From Dendrobium chrysotoxum (Eukaryota > Streptophyta > Magnoliopsida > Asparagales > Orchidaceae): a stretch of 64,000 bases of DNA. The position numbers were made by a program, and so were the translations under genes. The stretch is from positions 32,823,201 to 32,887,200 of the forward strand of contig CM034307.1 of the NCBI GenBank assembly GCA_019925795.1. Direction: 5' to 3'. Each line of letters opens with the position of its first letter. The first letter of the stretch is position 1. The notes beneath the pieces are model-generated. The model had not been told where the DNA came from, did no database searches, and saw only the letters and a list, made by a program, of their open reading frames with translations. Below are positions 10,481 through 20,399 of the stretch, in pieces.

Positions 10481-11935
10481 AATATATAAATGTACCTATC
10501 TATCATCATATATGATGCATGAAACAAATGCATAAATAAACATTTTAATCATTTCTTTGGAGCATACATACAACCTAGGGCCTATAGTAAAATAAGGTGG
10601 CCATGGTCCACCACAACAAGCCTGGTTTTCTACTCATATATCATATGGGTTTAAATATACTTGACTTGCCTATTGTCTTCTGGCCCTGACTCCTCTATAG
10701 GATTCCAAAAGAGAACACTTTACAAAAGAGAGGGATTACCTTTTCGAGCCCTATATGTATGCGTATAAGAAAATATTTTTAAGCCTCTACAACTCAATGA
10801 ATGTATACAACTCAATCTAGTTACATTCTAGACACTTTACATTTATACTTGACTCTTGCACATGCATTTGCACCTACGCACATTCTACTTTGAATCTTCT
10901 TTTATAAATATCCTAGGCACATTCTACTTTAACATTTTCACTTGAGCAATAATGATATGATGCATGTATGTAGACAAGGAGCACTGTGAAGCAAGGTGTA
11001 TAAATATACATGCATGACATACAGAGTGCAGAAAGTAAATAAATATACCAAGGATACCCTCCAAGTAAGGTACCCGCATTACACCAAAATACACCAATTG
11101 CCTAACCTAAGATTAGAGTCGGTGATCCTAGCAAATAAGTTCTAGTGTGTGCATCAAGCTGTGCAGTTTGGATGTGTCCTATAAAGAATAATTTAGTTAA
11201 AGTTGCTTTCTGTTCTGATTTGTTAAAGGTCAAAGGAAAGTTTTAATTCAAGTTTAAATATTAATATCTTAATGTTAGTTTTAACAATTCATTTTTAGTA
11301 TTTAGTGATTACCACCTTTGTTGTTCATCGAGATCATATGGCTTATTTCACCCTCTTTGGGCTAACTTAATAGCCTCATAGACCTGAGTTACCCAGTAGT
11401 AACCGATTAACTTAATTTAGTTGGTTGAAGATTAGGGGTTGATTATTTTATTTTGAAAGGAATGATTTATTATTTGATTAAATTTTGGATTAGTTATTAG
11501 ACCTTTGAAATTTTGAATTATGTTGAATTTCCAATTAGTTTCCTATTTTGTTCATTTAATTATTTAGGTTATTAATCTTTAGGTTGTCATTTAATTCCAA
11601 TTCTTAGAAGGATTTTAAGATTGTGTATGTAATTATGAGAAGATTTAATGAATTATAGTTTGGGTTTTATAAGTCTTTTATTTTAGCATTTTTAATTTTG
11701 ATTTATTCTCTAATTTTATAACTCTTAAATTTAATTTTATTTTTAAAGAATTTTATTTAGTTAATATTTGATTAAGGGGTGATTAATATTTTAATTAGAT
11801 TTAGTTTAACTTTATATTCAAATTCTTTCTTTTAGTGATTGTGGATGTTAGTTAAGATTAGATAAACAAAAGTTAAGTATATATTTTTTTAAGCAATTTC
11901 GTCTAGATTATTACTATTTTGTCTGTTTTCGATCA
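10481..11935. repeat. Non-coding block F, copy 1 (possible gypsy-type LTR)
   Basis: Repeated at 45471-46935. The first 700 bp contains several short C-rich motifs (GGTCCACCACAACAAGCCTG). The part around 11100-11180 (GTGTGCATCAAGCTGTGCAG then TTTGGATG) resembles 1250-1320 of block A. The rest is AT-rich. No ORF; the element type is uncertain. Confidence 0.3.
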
Positions 11936-12660
11936 TTGATTAAATAAGAAGTGATACAAGCCCAACTATGGTATGATTTTATTTCATTGAGAGAACTAAT
12001 ATAGCATATATGACGCTTGAAATATGTACAAATGAGGATATGATTAGTCGTTCAACTTTTTGAGTGCAATTTCAATCTCCACAAGTATGCAATTGTATCG
12101 TTGATAATATATGATATGTGTAACAAATATCAGTTTATACGCAGATATCCGTTTTCAAAGTTTTAATACAAATTTATTATTATTTTTTATATATACCCTC
12201 ATAAGATATTTCATAGCTTTTAAGCAAGACACAAAATAATTTCAACAACTCGAATGGGTCAAGAATATAAGATTTATCTTAATGACTTAATAAGTTGGGA
12301 AGTAAAAGCCTTCCAACATTGAGCATGAAAGTATCTGAAATTAACATTTACAATGATATCTTTCTAATTTATTCAGCTATGCATAAACTATTTAAGCCAT
12401 AAAGAAAAGCCCAAATAATCCCGATATGGATGTAATTCCGTATGCCTGTAACATGAGTGCTACAAAGAAGAGTAAAAAAACGCCTATCATATGGTATTTA
12501 CGTAAGACGTTTTAGCTTTTTTTTTTTATAATGGAATTTGAATCCAAACAAGTATTATTTACCAAAATATCCATTCAAAAGTGCAACAGTAACTACACTT
12601 CAGAACAAAGAAAGGAAAGTTCATTACAGCTTCTAGACTCAAGTTACGTGTACAGACAAA
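11936..12660. other. AT-rich block shared by copies 1 and 2
   Basis: Starts at the junction AAATAAGAAGTGATACAAGC and is repeated at 28431-29220. No ORF of note. Its right end (about 12520-12670) would be the 3' untranslated part of the possible minus-strand gene at 12675-13400, including a T-run that reads as poly(A) on the minus strand. Confidence 0.4.
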
Positions 12661-12674
12661 TACAAGTTGGATAA

Positions 12675-13400
12675 TCATTCATTAATGGAAATGGCTACTT
12701 TGAATCTCACAGCAAATAGAGTCCCATTCCCATTCCACTTATCCTTGAGTTTAAGAATCTGTATACTCAACCAAAGCAGTACAAAAGGATGAGGCAGGTC
12801 GTTACCTTCCCGGTGAGAAGATGTTTCGTCGGCAAGAGTGCAAGTTAGGCACCCTGAGTGGTTGGGTCGGTCAAGTAGATGCCTGGTGGGTTGGATGACC
12901 GGAGGCAGCCAAGGCGACATCGGTCGAACTTACTAGAGGCAGCAAATCAACTAGTTAGAGGTGGTCGGAGGAGAGGGAGCCGGAGTTGGTTTGTAGCTCG
13001 GGTAGAAGAAGTCGAAGGAGGCAAACATGCCGGTGACGAGGTCTGGCTAGATAGAGCCCGGTAGGTCGGCGTGGGCAACCGGCCGGACGAGAATGGCGGT
13101 TTAAGGTAAGTCGGCTGGCTGGGCTTAGCCAGGGGAGGTCGACTTGTTAGGTCGACTAGAATGAGGCACGGCGTCACCAGTTGGGTAAGACTGTTGGGTG
13201 GCCGACGAGAACCTGAGAGCAGCGATGGCGGCGAAATGGGGGCTAGAGCCGGCCTTGTTTTGTCCATCTCCGAAGCTCCATGATGTGATGAGGTAGGAGG
13301 ACTTGTAGCCGTAGTCTTGAGAGGTAGAGAGTTCTTTGAGCAAAAATCTCCTCTTGGAGAGCTCCTTGCCTCCCATCTTTGCCTCTTGGGGTGGAGAGAT
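12675..13400 (-). pseudogene. GC-rich two-exon gene-like block, copy 1, unknown product
   Basis: A GC- and CpG-rich island in an AT-rich background. Read on the minus strand there is an ATG in good context at 13374-13376 (MGGKELSKRRFLLKELS), an open frame of 83 codons to 13125, an exon-like end CACCGGGAAG/GTAACG near 12811, an acceptor-like TATACAG near 12755, and a short final exon that would stop near 12675. The frame is not continuous through exon 1, and the alternative frames are low-complexity Ser/Pro/Arg. I recognise no family. It could be a decayed captured gene or a GC-rich transposon terminus. Confidence 0.35.
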
Positions 13401-13639
13401 TATTACATGCGGCGTCCGAACCGTCCGGAGGTGAATCCGACGCGCCCCATCACCCGGATGAACCAGGCCCTTGGTGACGTGGAAACGGGGTAGAGAATTA
13501 GTCTGCCATATCTCTGAACTTTAGCTGGAGTCTTGGACCAAAAGCTGAATGGCAAAAGAATGGGAGTCGAAGCTGCGGCTCTCATGTGAGAGATTAGTTT
13601 TTAGTAAATGTGAGGGAGTTGGAGTCATGCTTGTGAAAG

Positions 13640-14452
13640 GGCCACTTGAACTGATGACAAATCCAATAAACCCCTAATCAAAGGGCTCATATAAAATACC
13701 ACCTCCTACATTTTATCTCAGCCATTAGATAAGAAATAGCTTGCTTTAGGAATACATATAAAAAAATAACGTCAAATTAGATTTTATTTAAGCTTAATCA
13801 GAATATATATATATAATTTTATTATTTAGTCTTAATTTGATTTATGATGTATATATTTGACTTTAAATTAATAAAAAATATATGCACATTTTTAGTATAT
13901 ATCTCAAATTTCTATCTAAATTAAATTTATTTAATTTTAAATTAATTACGAGGATATATATATACATATATATTTAATTAATTTACATATAAATTTTAAT
14001 CTAAATATAATTTATTACGATAATTTAATTTTTAATTTGTTATTAAAGCTTTCCCCTCACAATAAAAACAAAAACTAATTTCAAATTAAAAAAAATATTA
14101 GGTTTAAGATATCTAAATTTATTAAAAATAATTAAAAGTTGAAATCACTGAAATTTTAACTTGATTGAAGTGTCCTTTCCTCGTACCAGAAAATTCATGA
14201 ACTTTAGAGTGCAAGCAATGCATGTTAATTAAAATTATTGTTTCATTTTCGTGTTCTAGGATATCATAGTCTCCATAGAATATGCAGAATCCCCTGATGG
14301 ATCTCCTCATGTCAAAGCACTACTCCTAATTTGCATCAATAAAAGCTTTATTTGCAAATTCAAATTTCATGAGAAAAATATACTTAGTCCTAGAGTTGCC
14401 TTGAGGTGGCTGAGAAGATGATAATCACCCAGTCATATATAAAATAAATTAA
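13640..14452. other. AT-rich spacer, copy 1
   Basis: Mostly A/T with short TA runs near 13805 and 13955. A short stretch (about 14155-14335) is conserved in copy 2 at 31065-31275 but carries no recognisable protein in either strand. Confidence 0.4.
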
Positions 14453-14595
14453 GGTCTCGTTTGAGAGAATTTTTTTACTCTTTTCTAAAATAATTTTTTA
14501 GTAAAAAATATTTTTAAATTTAATATTTTTGAGCTATAAATTTTTGACTTAAAAATTATTTTAAAAAATAATAAAAAACTATCAAAGACGAAGGC
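14453..14595. mobile_element. MITE 1 (GGTCTCGTTTG termini), about 143 bp
   Basis: Left end GGTCTCGTTTGAGAG followed by a T-run; right end, reversed, GCCTTCGTCTTTGATAG followed by a T-run. These are imperfect terminal inverted repeats around an AT-rich core, typical of small non-autonomous hAT-like elements. Target duplication not clear. Confidence 0.6.
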
Positions 14596-14903
14596 AATAA
14601 AAGAAGCATCAGAACGAGATAAAATTTAATAGAGACACGTTTAAAGGGAGTTGGCTTCGACTCCTACCAAAAAGGAGATATTTATGCATAGTTCACTTTA
14701 TGAATTTCATCAACCAAACAAAAAACAAAATCTTTTCTGCACATTTCTCTAAAGAAAAAAAAAATTCAAGTAATTTAAACTCAATTACTTTATCATTTAT
14801 ATTTTCATTTCATTTCATTTCATTTACTCTCTTTCAATCCCTTCAAACCAAACGAACAGAACCTCACTTTCTTTTCAATTTCCATAGCCCTTTTCTTTGA
14901 CAG

Positions 14904-14969
14904 ATGGCTCTAATGGCAAGCCTTACTAATCCATACATTGTGGAGTACAAAGACGGCTGGGTGGAGAAG
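14904..14969 (+). pseudogene. Orphan exon of a NIMA-related kinase (NEK)
   Basis: The 66-bp segment is preceded by a pyrimidine tract and TTTGACAG and followed by GTAATT, so it has both splice sites. Its 22 codons start MALMASLT and continue NPYIVEYKDGWVEK. Plant NEK kinases carry a very similar segment (NPFIVEYKDSWVEK-like) in the N-lobe, after the alphaC helix and just before the hinge. The strongly conserved segment that should come next (GCYVC...GYCEGG) is not found in the following 1.5 kb, and no upstream exon with the ATP loop or catalytic lysine is seen. It is therefore an isolated captured or left-over exon, present only in copy 1. MITEs lie on both sides. Confidence 0.75.
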
Positions 14970-14978
14970 GTAATTTAG

Positions 14979-15091
14979 GTTTCGTTTGGGACAATTTTTT
15001 TATTGCTTTTTAAAACAGTTTTTTAGTAAAGAAATTTTTGTACCAGAAAGTAGTTTTAGAAAACAATAAAAAAATTATCCCGAAGAAAGCC
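14979..15091. mobile_element. MITE 2 (GGTTTCGTTTGGG termini), about 113 bp
   Basis: Left end GGTTTCGTTTGGGACAATT; right end, reversed, GGCTTTCTTCGGGATAATT. The inverted arms are about 25 bp. Flanks GTAATTTA and TTAATTGA agree at 6 of 8 positions, a plausible decayed 8-bp hAT-type duplication. It inserted within 10 bp of the NEK exon donor site. Related to MITE 1. Confidence 0.7.
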
Positions 15092-15162
15092 TTAATTGAT
15101 TTTTTTTCTTTTAAAAATTTTGAAATATTTATCCATTTATAATTTCACAGACTCCTTATGAC

Positions 15163-15281
15163 CAGGCGTTTCAATGAGATGATTAACATTCTTTGGGCAT
15201 TATTATACTTTCCAACATCTACATAACAATTTCAAAAGCTATAGAACACAGGCGTTTCAATGAGATGATTAACATTCTTTG
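15163..15281 (+). repeat. 33-bp direct repeat, period 86
   Basis: The segment beginning CAGGCGTTTCAATGAGATGA at 15163-15195 recurs exactly at 15249-15281. The 53 bp between are AT-rich. No function evident; it may mark a local duplication or a filled deletion. Confidence 0.85.
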
Positions 15282-15539
15282 TATCAATAAGAGCTTCTCA
15301 TTTGATTGTTTTTAAAAGATAATATTGAATGCTTTTGGGTCATAGCGAAGTTCTTCCATTAGTTCATTTACTCTGTACGATAAAAATTTCTGAAGAAAGT
15401 CAAAAGATTTTCTATAAATAACATCTCAAAGACAATCAATCAATTATACTAACGAAGGAACAAATGCTTTTCTGCGGAAATTTTTCCATCTAAAAAATCT
15501 CATTTTACACTCCAAAATTGGAGAAATAAGTGTTTGAAT

Positions 15540-15985
15540 AACACACGTCGCCTTGCTCAAGCTCGAGTCACGTCACCTTGCTCGCGTGATTAATTAATCA
15601 AATTTGAGCTCGAGCTTGAGCTTTAATCTATGAGTTCGAGCCGGCTCACGAGATAGCTCATTTACTATAGAAGAGATAAAATGATTATGATTTGAGCAAT
15701 TAATATGATGAAATAATTAAGAGAATGAGAAGTAAGAAAAAAAATAATAAAGAATAACTCAATATAAGAAATGGAGATAATTTTTAAATATTTTTAATAC
15801 TTTTTTCGTAAAAAATTTTGAATGCTAATATATTTAAAATATATTTTATACCATAATTTTTTAAACGAGCAAACTCTTGAGCTAATGAGTCGAGTTAGGC
15901 CTAGCTCATTAGCTCATCGGGCTCAGCTCATGAGATATTTACCTAGCCGAGCCGAGCCCTAGCCGGCTCACGAGTCTGTTTGACT
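15540..15985. mobile_element. Probable non-autonomous DNA element rich in GAGCTCGAGC motifs
   Basis: Both ends are built from short palindromic words such as GAGCTCGAGC, GAGCCGGCTC and TCATGAGC, with GAGCCGGCTCACGAG at 15638-15652 and AGCCGGCTCACGAG at 15961-15974. The 200-bp centre is AT-rich with no ORF. Plant genomes contain many small elements of this kind. Exact termini and target duplication could not be fixed. Confidence 0.4.
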
Positions 15986-16395
15986 CACTTATACCTTAGT
16001 TGCTTCTGTCTAAAAGAATTATTTTACGTCCAAAGAGTTAAAATAAGGATTTTTAATTTTGATTAAGTCATTGATTTTGTGCATATATGCATGACTGCAT
16101 AAGCATGTTTAAGATTGTAGTTTTCAGTAAAAAAAAAAAAAGTCGTAGTCTTCAGCATTTTAAAAAAATATAATTATTATTCCATTCAGCCTGGAGTCGA
16201 AATTCAGAAAGAAATATTATTAAATTAAACTGGACGACAAATGAAAACTGAATGTTACAACATTGGAATAGTAACTGGAAAGAAATTAATGGCAAAAAGT
16301 ACTAGTTAATACAATCATATCATAAAAAATATAAATACATATAGGAATAATGATCCTTCTCCAAATATATAAAAAAATATTTCTTACAACAATTC

Positions 16396-17037
16396 TCATC
16401 TTACTAATCTCTTCAAGGGAGCTCTGAAAATGAATAACCCAACTCCTAAAGATGCAACCAAAATTCCTATATTTATAGCCCAACTAACACCTTTATTCCC
16501 CACTTCATTCCCATCGTTAATCCCATGCTCATGTTTCAAATAGTTCGATTCTACCATTTCCTCCTCATCATCCTCCTGTATAACCGACAACTTCTGACAA
16601 AATCGATTTCTCCTTAACTTCACTCTCTCTCTTATTAAAACTCCTTGATCACTCACTACACTTATCTGCATCAACATATTCAATCCGATCAACTCACACT
16701 CTAGTCCCCATCTCACATCTCGTTGAAAAATCCCTTTAAGGGATTTCTCTCCACCAAAGTTAATCTAAAACCTCAGGCCATCGGATGCGAAAACTTGATC
16801 CGTGCTTGCGTACACGACCTCCGTATCACTTTCAGCTTCCACCAATCGATCGCGACGCAAAACGATAGGGGCCGGTTTGTTCGGAGGGATCTTCGCACCA
16901 TTGATTTCTAATAAGGTTGCACTAGTTCTTGGGACGTAGACCAACGTAAAGGTTTTTGTAAGACGGTTGCGGAGATTCTTGGGTATGATGAGATGGAGTT
17001 TGAAAGATCGAAGTCGGAGAGGAATGTCCACCATCAT
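16396..17037 (-). pseudogene. At1g01500-like membrane-anchored protein, copy 1 (one stop)
   Basis: Reading from ATG at 17035-17037, the translation resembles the plant family of Arabidopsis At1g01500 (loosely annotated as erythronate-4-phosphate dehydrogenase family; real function not established). Landmarks: LVYVPRTSATLLEINGAKI at residues 33-51, VLRRDRL at about 59-65, TEVVYASTDQV at about 72-82, LRF at about 88. Codon 91 is TAG; the same frame continues with GEKSLKGIFQRDVRWGLECE and ends at 16396. The last 30 residues hold a hydrophobic helix (INIGILVASLGVGLFIF), matching the C-terminal membrane segment of that family. The whole frame is 213 codons, shorter than the usual family length. 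A TATA box lies 85-95 bp upstream. Confidence 0.65.
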
Positions 17038-17120
17038 GCAGAATGAATGTTCCTATTTTGCTTTTGATTTCTTTGTCAAGCTAAATCTTATTTAAGTTTA
17101 GGATGGCATTCTGCCCCCAG

Positions 17121-17131
17121 CTATATTTATA
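17121..17131 (-). promoter_or_regulatory. TATA box of the At1g01500-like gene, copy 1
   Basis: On the minus strand CCACCTATAAATATAG, a near-consensus TATA box, lies 84 bp upstream of the ATG at 17037; a start site near 17095 would leave a leader of about 55 nt. A (CT)n tract, on the minus strand, lies just upstream (17140-17190), a common plant core-promoter neighbour. Confidence 0.6.
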
Positions 17132-17139
17132 GGTGGTAG

Positions 17140-17149
17140 AAGAGAGAGA

Positions 17150-17190
<41 letters not shown>
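17140..17190. repeat. GA/CT microsatellite, copy 1
   Basis: About 25 GA repeats with one GG interruption, upstream of the TATA box. The copy-2 version (31964-31995) is shorter and has a C interruption. Confidence 0.9.
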
Positions 17191-17194
<4 letters not shown>

Positions 17195-17514
17195 ACGGGC
17201 ATGCTAATTAAATTCTTCTTTGCCACGTTGGGGCCTTTTGGAAGTTTTCAAAGAGCCTTGCGGGTAGATACAGGTCCAACTTTAAGGTTTGATGATTGTT
17301 TACAATATATAGGGCTGTTTTTTTTTTGAATGATCTAGACATTATTAAGTGTATATATGTATATAAAATAACCTAATGTGTTGAACACGTAAAATATGTT
17401 ATAGAGTCGACCTACTCCGAAGAAGAGGTCAATAATTTCCTCAAGAAAAATAGCTTGCATAGCTGCATTTTTTTTTGCACTAAGTCAGACATTTAGGCCA
17501 ATTAAAGGGCAACC

Positions 17515-17518
<4 letters not shown>
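17191..17518. other. Upstream region of the At1g01500-like pseudogene, copy 1
   Basis: Non-coding, AT-rich, matched at 31996-32380 in copy 2, which has about 70 bp extra near 32075-32130. Nothing recognisable beyond shared descent. Confidence 0.4.
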
Positions 17519-17567
<49 letters not shown>

Positions 17568-17724
17568 GAATTAAGAATTATCATATAGCTAATTTAAATA
17601 TGACATATTTAAATTTTAAAATAATGAATATTTAAAAAAATAAATTCAAAATATATAAATATAATTTGAAATAAGAATTATCATATATCTATTTAAATAC
17701 TATCATGTTAAAATTTTGAAATAA

Positions 17725-17786
<62 letters not shown>

Positions 17787-17960
17787 GAATTAAGAACTAT
17801 CATATAGCTAATTTAAATATTATCATATTAAAGTTTTAAAATAATGAATATTTAAAAAAATAAATTCAAAATATATAAATATAATTTGAAATAACAATTA
17901 TCATATATCTATTTAAATACTATCATGTTAAAATTTTGAAATAATGAATATATATATATG
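17519..17960. repeat. AT-microsatellite plus 219-bp tandem duplication, copy 1
   Basis: A pure AT run (17519-17562) followed by a segment beginning AATTTGAATTAAGAATTATC, then a second AT run (17729-17782) followed by the same segment again at about 17782. The period is about 219 bp. Within each unit a shorter ~100-bp repeat is also visible (AATTTGAAATAAGAATTATC). Copy 2 has none of this; a TG repeat occupies the matching place. Confidence 0.85.
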
Positions 17961-20399
17961 TCTGTGTGTGTTATATTAGTATTGTGGAATACAAGATAAA
18001 CTCATAATCACCCAAATAGGAGAGATGCAAAATACTTGTTTTCACACTAAAAGAACAAATAGTTTAACATTGAAACCCAAATTAAACTTATTTCAACAGT
18101 TTGCTCATTCCTTATGCAATAAATGAATGCGAGCTTGTAACTGACTTTACGTCGAGCAGCATAAAGTGTAGTAGTATTCAAATTATTGCGGTAGTTCTTG
18201 CCATTCTCCACTAGAGAAAAAAATTCTTTCTTTTACACCTTGATGAAGTTTGCATGATCTTGTCATAAAGATTTAACATGAAACCATTGTCCCTTTCCTA
18301 CTTGCGATGTTTTATGACTTGGGCCTTTTCTTTGGCACGTTCTAAACAACTTTCTAATAAAAGTTCTAACTTATTATGAACAAGTTTATGGTATCTCATT
18401 TGGAGGAAATAAAACTCCACAAGATATTTTTCTTTCTCTAGAAATCTATCATGCACTTGTTTCCATCCAGACCCTGTAAGAAACTCTCCACCATTGCAGC
18501 TCTCACAACCCAACCTGATATGACCTGATATCACACAGCTCATATTGTGTCAGATTTTGGTAAACTGACCCCAAGATCTGGTAGGAGAAGTACTGAAATA
18601 AAACTTTTAATTTATATACAACACAGATCCACTATTGAATGCAATATAAAGTAAAAGTATATTGAATCTCAACATGATTTTCAGTATATTATAAAAAAAT
18701 ATATAATTTGAAGGTTATCTATAACAACGTTTGGTAACAGAGAGAATAACAAAATAAAAGTCAAGCCTGCAAAAATAAAACTATCCAAAATATACCTATA
18801 ACTCATAATGGAGCCTGCTATCCAAACTACTCAGCTCTCTCCTTACCCTTCCCCGAGCCTAAACGTATAGGCAAAAGCATGGATGAGCTAACACGGCTCA
18901 GTAAGCTATCAGAACCTTGAAGAGAAATTAATAACTAAAACTAAAAACTAGAATCATATACTAATATTGTATGTAATTAAACAAATACTTAAATTAACAA
19001 AATTATAAACAAATACTTCATCATGTTTATCAAAATATCTCTTAAGCCCAAATTTCATACATCTTCATTACCAAAATCCCACCCGACACCCACAAGCACC
19101 GACATAATAGAATCTCAACTCTGTCTCCCACTAGTGTTGACATAACAACACCTTAGTAATAGAAACCCATCTCGGTCACTATTTTCTTACTTTATTAAAA
19201 AAAGCAAAGCAATTATAATTATATTTTCTTTGAAAAATTTCAATATAATCCTATTAAATTTCTTTTAGTTTTGTAGTCAAACTCATCATTATGATCGATG
19301 TATCTTCTTGGATGGTGAAAATATCATTTCCTAATTGGTTCATATTACAAAACTATTAGTTTTAATCCTGACTACCATAATCAAATTTCAGAGAGAATTA
19401 TATATGATCCTGGAGAATCAAAATGACATTCAATTTTTTTTTTATTATGGTAGATAAAATATGTTATCATCAATTATTGTATTCAGATCATCATAGTGAA
19501 CTACATATGGCCCCAAAGTGTCAAAATGACATTCAAATACATATCTAACTACAATAATCTTGATATATTTATCATTAATTTCATATTCAAGCATATTGTT
19601 ATTAAATGATATATTTCCCCAAAGAGGGAGAATATTAGCTACTATCAATCATTTGAATATGACGATAATGATCATCCTAGATTTTGTTTTCCCAAAGAGG
19701 GTGATTTTTCCCCCATTCTATTTAGGAGCATAATAGAATGATGTTTGATTATTTCTGGGATCTTAAATGTCCTACGAAGATAAATCTTCATAGTTAATTA
19801 CATTATATGAAGTTTCAGGCTTCCTACAAATACTCTTAAATAGAATAATAATAGAAGTTTTATTTTGAATTCTCAATGAGTGATATGAAAGGTGAGATGT
19901 TGGAGTTTCAAATAGGATTGGACCAATTTTGAGCATTTATTTTTTAGTCCAAAGGATGAGAAGTAGGAGGCATTTTGGGATTTGAAATAATTTATAATCA
20001 CCTCATTCTATCCTAAGTGTTAGGCTTTACATTTTGATTTAGAGAGAATTTTAATTTGAGTTATCATTTTATTAAAATAATAAGATTAGATTCCCGACGT
20101 TGGGGACTTATGATTTTGGGTCCGCCTCAGATCCAAAATCTAATTTGGGCACTAAATAATAGTAACACAAATCTAGACTTACTTTGGCCTGGATTGGAGT
20201 GCCAACTAAACCACCTAGTCGCTTTAAAACTATGTATCCGATTATTACGAAAGATGGGTAGGCTATATTTATGTTTTTGAGAAACTGGGTTCGACATTTA
20301 GAGAAAGTCATAATTGGCCCATTTACGCTCTATGTAATTAACTTTTATTTTATAATTGATTTCTAATTAATATAATGCATGCTGATTGACTCTTAATGT
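17961..20399. repeat. Non-coding terminal block, copy 1 (gypsy-LTR-like, tentative)
   Basis: Repeated at 32470-34950. It includes TCACAACCCAACCTGATATG at about 18494 (GTCACAACCCAACC in copy 2), a start seen in many Ty3/gypsy LTRs, GAGCTAACACGGCTCAGTAAG near 18886, and GATTAGATTCCCGACG followed by GGGTCCG near 20085-20122. Short minus-strand frames (18298-18543; 32861-33052) start with the same residues in both copies but have no recognisable domain. It runs straight into block A of the next unit. Confidence 0.3.

Larger units (their letters stand above)
1..20399. repeat. Tandem composite unit, copy 1
   Basis: The first bases of the window (GAAATCATATATGATAAAC) recur at 20401 and, slightly changed, at 34952, and sequence after each point stays alignable for kilobases. 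Copy 1 is the longest version. It alone holds the stretch 14350-16460 with MITEs and the NEK exon, and it shares 9575-11935 only with copy 3. The unit start is arbitrary because the window edge happens to fall there; the repeat may continue to the left. By eye the copies differ at very roughly one base in ten, so the duplications are old. Confidence 0.85.

Noticed and set aside
12879..13267. Overlapping Arg- or Pro/Ser-rich frames on both strands of the GC-rich block
   Set aside because: GC-rich sequence lowers stop frequency in all frames; none of these is conserved with copy 2.
18298..18543. Minus-strand 81-codon frame, with a related 63-codon frame at 32861-33052
   Set aside because: Both start MSCVISG and share frame, but they lie in a repeated non-coding block, have no recognisable domain, and shared descent explains the resemblance.
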